NCBI GenBank assembly: GCA_016932965.1 | Contig: JAFGBW010000243.1 | Coordinates: 1-9,768 of the forward strand | Length of the DNA stretch: 9,768 bases | DNA from: Candidatus Auribacterota bacterium | GTDB lineage: Bacteria > Auribacterota > JAFGBW01 | Direction of reading: 5' to 3' | In this document: piece after piece, positions 1 through 7,200 of the stretch | How positions within the stretch are numbered: position 1 is the first letter of the stretch | Layout: the number at the start of each line of letters is the position of its first letter | Made by a program: the position numbers and the translations under genes | The notes under the pieces: generated by a model | Told to the model about the DNA's origin: nothing | Seen by the model: the letters and a program-made list of their open reading frames with translations, nothing else | Database searches by the model: none

Positions 1-878
1 GACTGATCCTCATTTTCTTTTATCCGGACAGGCTCACTGCCGGCAGAAATTTTATCCGGAAAAGGATTCCCGGGTATCTTGATTTTCATTTCATTTGCGT
101 TTGTGTCATCGGGTTTGGCCAAAGGGGTCATGGAAGCAGTCAGAGCCGCCGCCAAAACCGATGCTGTTTCACCGGGATCGTCAGTCGTATCTTCTTTCCG
201 GGATGAATTGAGTTTTGACAAATCAATCACCGGCTGGTTTGGCATACTGGTTTTCATGTTTTGCATGTAAGCTTTCATTTTTTCCAGGTTCCGCTTTGCA
301 ATCTTCTGACGCGCCTCGTTTTCCATCTGGGTTGCCTCCATGGCCACCCTTCTGTCTGATGCTGACGGATTTTTAGGAGCCAGCGCGGCGCGGCGGATCT
401 GTTCAGCCCTTGAGATGGTTTCCTCCGGGGTTCTGCCGCGGGAGGTGTTTAAGGTGACATGACCGCCGACGGCGTAAAATTTTCCATCAGGTCCCCGTCT
501 GTATTCATACTGGGGCATGCTGGCTAACGCTCCTCCCACTGCCTGGTGGGCGGACTCATGTTGCCGGACTTCAGTGTCCCTGGCTTTCAGGGCTTCCAGT
601 TCCTTTTTCTCCTTCTCAGACAGGTCCCTGGTTCCGCTCAGGTCAAAAACCGTGTCTTTCTTTAAGTCAGCAGAGGTAGCGTTTGTATTTTCAGTCTGAT
701 TATATTTCTGGATTTCTTCATTTTTCTTCCAATAAAAATTATTTATAACATTATCATTACGAACAGGTTGAGATTTTTCTGAATGTCGTGAATCAACAAA
801 ATAACCTTCTTTCTGAATCAGCCTGAAAGGCTGGGGAAATTCATAGGTATAATTGATAGAACTGATATTCATTTGCAT
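1..878 (-). CDS. SprA-related putative metalloprotease (partial, C-terminus off window)
   Basis: The frame is open from ATG 878 down to base 1 (292 codons seen), so the C-terminus is missing. Residues 107-111 read HESAH, a zinc-binding HExxH motif inside RQHESAHQAVGG. Soon after come a Y-x-Y-R-R-GPDG segment (about 125-132) and KFYAVGGHV (133-140). This order, HExAH..GG, then GPDG, then YAVGG, is the hallmark of the SprA-related family (Pfam PF12118), which is annotated as putative metalloproteases of unknown substrate. Residues 1-80 are polar and low in complexity, with no signal peptide. A Glu/Lys/Arg-rich helical stretch (about 86-106) precedes the HExxH. After about residue 150 the chain is helical and Met/Lys/Gln-rich, then becomes a polar, probably disordered tail. 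A second in-frame ATG at 872 is an alternative start. The gene is divergent from the giant AAA-propeller gene, so it need not share its role. The family call rests on motif recall; the proteolytic activity is inferred. Confidence 0.8.
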   Translation of the reverse strand, partial: MQMNISSINYTYEFPQPFRLIQKEGYFVDSRHSEKSQPVRNDNVINNFYWKKNEEIQKYNQTENTNATSADLKKDTVFDLSGTRDLSEKEKKELEALKARDTEVRQHESAHQAVGGALASMPQYEYRRGPDGKFYAVGGHVTLNTSRGRTPEETISRAEQIRRAALAPKNPSASDRRVAMEATQMENEARQKIAKRNLEKMKAYMQNMKTSMPNQPVIDLSKLNSSRKEDTTDDPGETASVLAAALTASMTPLAKPDDTNANEMKIKIPGNPFPDKISAGSEPVRIKENEDQ

Positions 879-880
879 AT

Positions 881-886
881 TTCTCC
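881..886 (-). promoter_or_regulatory. Ribosome binding site of the SprA-related gene
   Basis: On the minus strand GGAGAA lies just before the start. The GGAG core is 4 bases from ATG 878 and 10 bases from the in-frame ATG 872. The first spacing is short and the second slightly long, so the true start could be either. The choice changes the protein by only two residues. Confidence 0.6.
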
Positions 887-1049
887 ATATCCTATATCGG
901 CAGATCATGGAAAAACTTTAGCAGAATCGCATATATTTTTTTATAATAGGTTAAAAACCACAAAGCCCGATGAATGAATCCATTTTCCAACAATAATCAG
1001 GGCCCTTGTAATCATCCTTTTCCGGATCATATAAAAACATCCACGGACC

Positions 1050-1078
1050 TTGCTCACTATGGCTGCTTGTGGTATAAT
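1050..1078 (+). promoter_or_regulatory. Candidate sigma-70 promoter of the giant gene, extended -10
   Basis: TTGCTC at 1050-1055 serves as the -35 (4 of 6 matches to TTGACA). It is followed by a 17-base spacer and a perfect TATAAT -10 at 1073-1078. The TG at 1070-1071 gives the extended -10 form TGGTATAAT. Transcription would begin at about 1084-1086 and leave a leader of about 86 bases before ATG 1171. Optimal spacing, a perfect -10 and the TGn extension together make this a good prediction, though there is no experimental support. Confidence 0.7.
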
Positions 1079-1083
1079 TTTAT

Positions 1084-1116
1084 TACCGTTTTCAGGTGTT
1101 AACCTGATGTACGGTA
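1084..1116 (+). promoter_or_regulatory. Inverted repeat at the predicted transcription start
   Basis: TACCGT (1084-1089) pairs with ACGGTA (1111-1116), and inside it TCAGGT (1092-1097) pairs with ACCTGA (1102-1107) around a GTTA loop. A small 2/3-base internal loop separates the two 6-bp stems. The element sits exactly where the predicted transcript would begin, so it could be an operator dyad, or a 5'-end hairpin that stabilises the mRNA. No T-tract follows, so it is not a simple terminator. Confidence 0.6.
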
Positions 1117-1170
1117 GAGGATATAAACAGGTTTACAGGATTCGGATAAAAAATATTGAGTCACCATTAA

Positions 1171-1245
1171 ATGTTTAAAAAAATCACAGGTTATCTGATA
1201 TTTTTTCTGACTGGAATCTGGCTGACTTTCCGCACTTTATCTGCG
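1171..1245 (+). other. N-terminal signal peptide or signal anchor of the giant protein
   Basis: Residues 1-25 show a short basic start (MFKK), a hydrophobic core of about 15 residues (YLIFFLTGIWLTF) and LSA before TEMPP, a plausible signal peptidase I site after residue 25. There is no cysteine lipobox. Residues just after the core carry several Arg and Lys (21, 35, 40, 53, 59) and few acids, so by the positive-inside rule an N-out/C-in anchor is also possible. That orientation would keep the ATPase in the cytosol. Confidence 0.65.
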
Positions 1246-4200
1246 ACTGAAATGCCCCCGACTTCTTTACAACGGCAAAGTATTGGGAAAGTCACCTGTT
1301 CGGTTTCGAGCATGACATTGGCACCTCGCAGCCCTTTTCAACCCCGGACTTCAGGATCATCTTCTGAACTTCCGGTTCTTCCAGATTTGAATGACGAAGT
1401 ATTCCTCGGCAGGGACAATCTGGAACTCATGGAACTGTCATATTCTGAACTGGCTGAATTGACCCGGGATTTGAATGATTTCGAAGACAAAATAAGGGGA
1501 GACCCATCTCTTTTTGAAATTTCAAAAATGCTCATCTCTCTCAGGTCTCAATACCGTTTCAGCCAGGATGTACTGGCTGTCCTGAAGCTTTTAAAAGGAA
1601 GGGTTGAAAATCCATTCAGCCACGCTTTGATATTCGGATTCTACAACCAGTATGCTGATCTGGCTTCAACCGGAAGTGAAAAATCAGATCTGCTGAACCA
1701 TTTTATGTCCCATTGTCAAAAATGGCTGAAAGGAATGGATCCTGCCACGTCTGAGAATACCGTTTTAAACATCCTCTATCCTGATAAAAAGGAATGGAAT
1801 GATATTGAAAAGAAAACCGCGCGAATGCTGATCATGAACACCCCGGCGATGTTCATGGAAAAACCCGGCTCTGACAGGGAATTGATGAAAGCCTTTAAAA
1901 GCGTGGCCCCCTCCGCCAAAATCAGGAGCGTGTATCTGCATCCGTTTTCCGATGAGTCCCATTTACTGGGACGTAAAATCCCCAGAAAAAATCAGGCTGG
2001 ATTCGAATACGGATACGGTGAAATTTTAAGAACCATGGAGGCAGCCAGAAAAAATCCAAAAGAAAAACATATCCTTTTATTTAAAAACACTGATCCGCTG
2101 GAACCCGGCATCCGGACGCTCATGCAGGAAATCTTACGACTCAGGGAGATTCGGGACACCAATCTTCCTGAATTCATGAAGCTTCCAGACAACATGCAGA
2201 TCATTTTTACCATGGATCACGAAATGGACCTCGAAGATGATTCCTTCATGGACCGCCTGACAGTAAAAAAGATCGCCCCCAGCGGGCCGGTCCCGGATAA
2301 ACGGCTGGATTTGTCCGTTACATGGAGCGACGTCAAAACCGTGCGGGTTGAAAAAGGAATCCTGATTTTACCCCATGCTCAAATTCCCCTCGGGGCCGGA
2401 TTCACTGATCTGACCACTGAAAATCTCGGTGAAGAACTCTATAAACGCCTGGAACTGGTCCTGGATGAAGACACGGTCCTCATGCTGGAAGCCATGCAGA
2501 TGAGCGTTGAAAAAGGAGAAACCATCTTAAGGATCGAAGGATCCTCCGGGGTTGGAAAGACATTCACAGCCAGGCAGTTTGCGACTCTCACCGGACGGAA
2601 ATTTTCTTCCAATCCTGTCAGCCAGGCAACAGACATTTCAGAATACATCGGCTTCTATGAACAGGACGAATCAACCGGACGTTTTCATTTCAATATCCGG
2701 ACCGCGTTCAGGGAAATCCTGGAAAAGGGCGGGGTCATCGCGCTCAGCGAAATAAACGCATTGGTGGACAATAACGACAAGGTGAGTCTTTCCTGGTGGC
2801 TGGAGCAATTGGCTGAAGCCGAGCCTGACAGCGACGGTTATAAAACCATCTATTTGTCTGAAATCCCAACCACATCGGTTGATTTTGATCCTGATAAACT
2901 TGAAAAAATCCGGGTGCATCCAAAAGCCCTGGTCATAGCGGACACCAATCCTGAGGCGGAATACACGACCCGCGGAGCGTTTCCGGAAATATTTGATCTC
3001 AACACGGCCAGTGTCCGGGTCGGCGAATTCATCCGCAGGGAAAACAGGCAGTCCTCCATCCGGAGGATCAATCTCGGAAAAATTGAAAATCATCTGGAAT
3101 TTTTCCTGAAGTCAGACTGGAAAATCCAGGGACAGGTCATTGCAAAAGGCATCACCCAGCGCGGGACTCTGACCACCTTGAGGCAAAAGGCGGCGATGCT
3201 TTTCAATACGATGGTCCAGGCCTACCTGGAGGGGGAAATCGGAAGCGAAGAAACCGTCATCTTCACCAAAAGGGAGCTCAAAAGGTTTAGTGAAGATATC
3301 CTTTACGCCAAAACCGTTCTGAAAAAATCCGATGAAGACTCGCTCAAATACGCCTGTTCCCTGCACCTCACTCACCGCTGGAATTCCAAGGAAGACCAGC
3401 AAAAGGCCGAAAAAATCCTGGGCATCCATTTTGACTCCGCCGGGTTCCCTGAATTCTCCCTTTCTGAATTCATCCGGGATCAGTCTCTTGTAAAGAAAAG
3501 AACCGTTCATATGAACGCGGATCCCAAAACCGACATGACGCGCGAGATTGAACTCATCCGGAAAGCCAATCCGAAGTTAAGGATCAAGTCCCTGCCGGCG
3601 ACCGATGAAACCAACCGGCTCATGCTGGAGGGAGGATGGGTTGCCGGAGACCAGGGAAGACTCGAACTGGCCAGGGGGGTTTTGGGCAGGATGATTGACG
3701 AGGCTTTGCAGGCTGATGACGGCGAAGAGGTCATGTACGTGATTGAGAATGCCCACAATATTCCTCCCCAGGAAATCATCGCCCTGAATGAATTCCTCCA
3801 GGACCGGATCTTAAAGATCAAAGGCAAGGAAGCGGGCAGGCAGCCATTGAACGCGCATGTTCTTTTCATCAGCCGCATGGACTCTCAGGTGGAATGGTCC
3901 CAGGCTGAAAAATCGCGGGCCGTTCCCTTCGGATATCATCCGAACAGGAATGACATTGAGACCGCTTTCATCAGACGGCTTCAGGAGGAGAATATCGAAT
4001 GGGCAGAATTTAAAACCCAGATGGTTGAAATATTTTCCGGCCTGGATCAGAAATTTGAGGAGCGTTACAAAAGTCTGGAAGTGTATGAGTCCCATGTATC
4101 CCTGACACGATACGAACAGTTCCTGGACGAGGTTTTCTTTGTTCTGAAACATTTTCCGGTCAAGGATTATGAGGCCTGTTTTCTTCAGATCCATGAGATC

Positions 4201-7200
4201 ATTGATCTGATTTATATTAAAAGCATTCAATTAAGGCCGGAATCATTCAGGGACATCATGGAATGGTATGGAAATTCCCTGAACTACCCAAGACATTTTC
4301 TTTTTCCCCGGTATTTTGAAAGAAGGAGAAGGGAGGCATTAAAAACCGTGCCCAAAGCTGCGGCCCCTTCCACCTGGCAGGAAAAATTCAGGGAAAAGCA
4401 AACCGAACTCGCTGATGAGACTTCCTCCGAGCAAAAAATCTCCCGTGCCCGGACCCTGTCCCGCATGGTCAAAGAACATCCCGGTCCTGATGAATGGGAG
4501 GACAGGGAAAGGATCAACAAAGAACAGCTGGAGCAGGGTATGGTGTTTACCTCAGATGACGTTAAAAGAACCATAGGCGATTATCAAAAGAACATCCATG
4601 CCAGTCTGTTTTTATCAGGAGGAAGACTGACCGTGGCAGGCGACGGGGGAGAAATCAGAATATGGGATCCCCTGGAAGCAACCCCCGGGGATACTCTAAA
4701 CGGATGGCGGACAATCGGTCGTCATCCGGAAGATGTTAAAAAAATACAGGCATTACCAGACGGAAAACTGGTGGTTCTCCTTAAAAAGGGCATCATCCAG
4801 ATCTGGAATCCGGAGGAGGCCATACCGGGAGACCTGGAATCCGGCTGGCAGACCATTAAAGTTCCTTATGACTATTCCATTCAGATCCATGCTCTTTTAG
4901 ACGGAAGAGTGGTTGTGATTGGAGAGTATGGAGCCATTCAACTTTTAAATCCCGAAGAACTCCGCCCTGAAGATGTTCTGTCAGGCTGGACTACCATTGG
5001 AACCAAAATGGGAATGAATGTTTCTGTACGGGAATTATCGGATAAAAAAATAATTTTTGGTTCATCAGAAGGCAAAATTCATCTCTGGAATCCAGAGGAG
5101 GCCATACCGGGAGACATGAAATCCGGCTGGCACTTGATTGGCGATCCCGGAGATGAGGATTCTTATATCAATCAGATTGAAGAGTTGCCGGATAAGAGGG
5201 TGCTCACAGGGAACCGGTATACGGGTGAAATAAAAATCTGGAATCCGGCGGAAGCCGTCCCGGGAGACCTGGAATCCGGTTGGAAGACGATCGGAATTTA
5301 CGGAAAAAATTTAACAGCCATGTGTAAATTATCAGACGGAAGGCTGGTTGCGACCGGAGCCGGGGGGGAAATAAAAATCTGGAATCCGGCGGAGGCCATA
5401 CCGGGAGACATGGAATCCGGTTGGACGACGATTGGAGATTATGATGGACTGGAAGCAAATACCATACAGGAATTACCTGACGGAAATCTCATGATTGCCG
5501 GAGAGGGCGGAAAAATCTATATCCTTGAACCATCCCCTCAATATCTCCTTGCAGATAAAGAAGCCGGAACATTGATTTCTATTGCTACCGGGACATTGTA
5601 CAACCTTTCCGATATTTCCTCTTCCTCTGTCACCCCCCTGGAACCGAGATCAGAGCGTCCCTGGCAAGAGGAGCTTAAAGACAAAAGCGATGCTCTCGCT
5701 GACGAGACCCGACCGAAAGAAAAGCTAAGGAAGGCACAGGCCATGGCCCGAATAGTCAAAGCCCATCCTGAAGAAGAGGTGTGGGAAGACAAAGGGACAA
5801 TCAATAAAGAGCAGCTTCAGCAGGGAATGGTGTTTTCAGGAGCTGAGGTTAGAAAGACGGCAGGTGATTATCATAGTGATATAGAGACCAGCTCGATATT
5901 ATCCGGAGGCAGACTGGTTGTTGGAGGCGATAGCGGGGAAATTAGAATATGGAATCCTCTGGAAGTAAAAGAAGAAGACCCTCAAAGCGGATGGCAGACT
6001 ATAGGCCGTTTCCCTGATCGGATAAAAGAAATCCAAACATTAACTGATGGAAAACTAGCGGTACTTCTTGAATCAGGAGATCTCCATCTGTGGAACTCTA
6101 AGGAAGCGATTCCGGATAATCCTCAATCCGGATGGAAACCAGTGAGAGTGCCTTTGTTCTATCCAATGAGAATTCAGGCTATTTCCGGCGGGAGGCTTGT
6201 TGTGATGGCAGATCAAGGAAAGATTTCTATCCTGAATCCTGATGAAATCAAAGAGGATGATATTGAATCAGGGTGGACCTTGATAGGGACTATAATTGGG
6301 ATGAATGTTTCAGTCAGGGAATTATCAGATAAAAAAATTATTATTGGTTCATCCAAGGGTAAGGTCCATCTGTGGAATCCTGAGGAAGCGATCCCGGGTA
6401 ATCCTCAATCAGGATGGCGTCTTATTGGGGAAGACCCGACAGGACAATCTTATATTATGGTAGAAGAATTACCGGGTCATGGAGTTGTCACATGTAATAG
6501 GTATACCGGAGAAATAAAACTTTGGAATCCTGAAGAAGCGATCCCGGGCAGAGCTCAGTCCGGATGGAGGATTATCGGTAATTATGGAGAACAATTAACC
6601 GCTATGCTGAAATTATCCGATGGAAGGCTCGTGGTTGCGGGGGTGGGTGGAAAAATTAAACTGTGGGATCCGGCTGAAGCCATTCCGGGTGATAGCGAAT
6701 CCGGGTGGAAAGTCCTCAACGATTATGACGGATTGATTGTCAATACATTCCAGGAATTATCTGACGGCAGCCTGATGGCGGCGGGAGAGGGAGGAAAAAT
6801 TCGTATTTTTGAATTGACTCAGCAATTCCTGTGTTCTGATAAAAAAAGAGGAAAGTTAATTTCTGTTAATACCGGCATATCGTATAATATTTCAGACATT
6901 CATTCACCTTCCGTCACCCCCCTGGAACCCCGGTCAGAACGTCCCTGGCAGGAGGAACTGAAGGAGAAACAGAATCGGCTTGCCGATGAGACCATACCGG
7001 GCCGAAAAATCTCACAGGCCAGACGTATCACCAGACTGGTCAACGCCCATCCGGATCCTGAGGAGTGGGAGGAAGGAGTGTCCCTCAATAAGACTGACCT
7101 GGAACAGGGCATGGTGTTTGTTCCGGACTGGGTGAAGGAACAGTTGATAAAACAACTTCCCTACGGCGTCGCATTCACGACCCAGCCAATTCCCGCTTGC

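Larger units (their letters stand above)
879..1170. other. Divergent intergenic region
   Basis: These 292 bases separate the two divergent gene starts. The stretch near 935-965 is AT-rich (runs of T and A around TTTATAATAGG) and could hold the minus-strand promoter: on that strand TATTAT/TATAAA is visible, but I found no convincing -35 partner. The plus-strand promoter and the inverted repeat are listed separately. I see no convincing small ORF and no RNA gene in it. Confidence 0.7.

Noticed and set aside
20-60. Direct repeat TTTTATCCGGA occurring twice near the left edge
   Set aside because: Both copies lie inside the coding sequence of the SprA-related gene as PDK and VRIK codons in different frames. 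Eleven bases and two copies are not enough to call a site.
1059-1078. Sigma-54 promoter (TGGCTGCTTGTGG)
   Set aside because: It lacks the TGGCAC-N5-TTGC spacing and consensus, while the extended sigma-70 -10 in the same place is far better.
1084-1116. Intrinsic terminator
   Set aside because: The inverted repeat has no T-tract after it and lies between divergent promoters, where no gene ends.
1171-1260. Lipoprotein signal
   Set aside because: No cysteine follows the hydrophobic core; the first Cys is residue 43.
2671-4230. Long antisense open frames on the minus strand (2671-3093, 3112-3510, 3811-4230)
   Set aside because: They lie opposite the continuous plus-strand AAA coding region, show no family motif, and have biased composition expected of reverse-strand reading. 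The plus frame is supported by Walker A, sensor 1 and the repeats.
2521-4548. STAND/NACHT NTPase with WD40 sensor, as in NLR-like defence proteins
   Set aside because: The order ATPase then propellers is similar, but sensor 1 (IADTNP), the DISEYIG segment and the lid motif fit AAA_5/midasin better, and no NACHT or NB-ARC motifs are seen.
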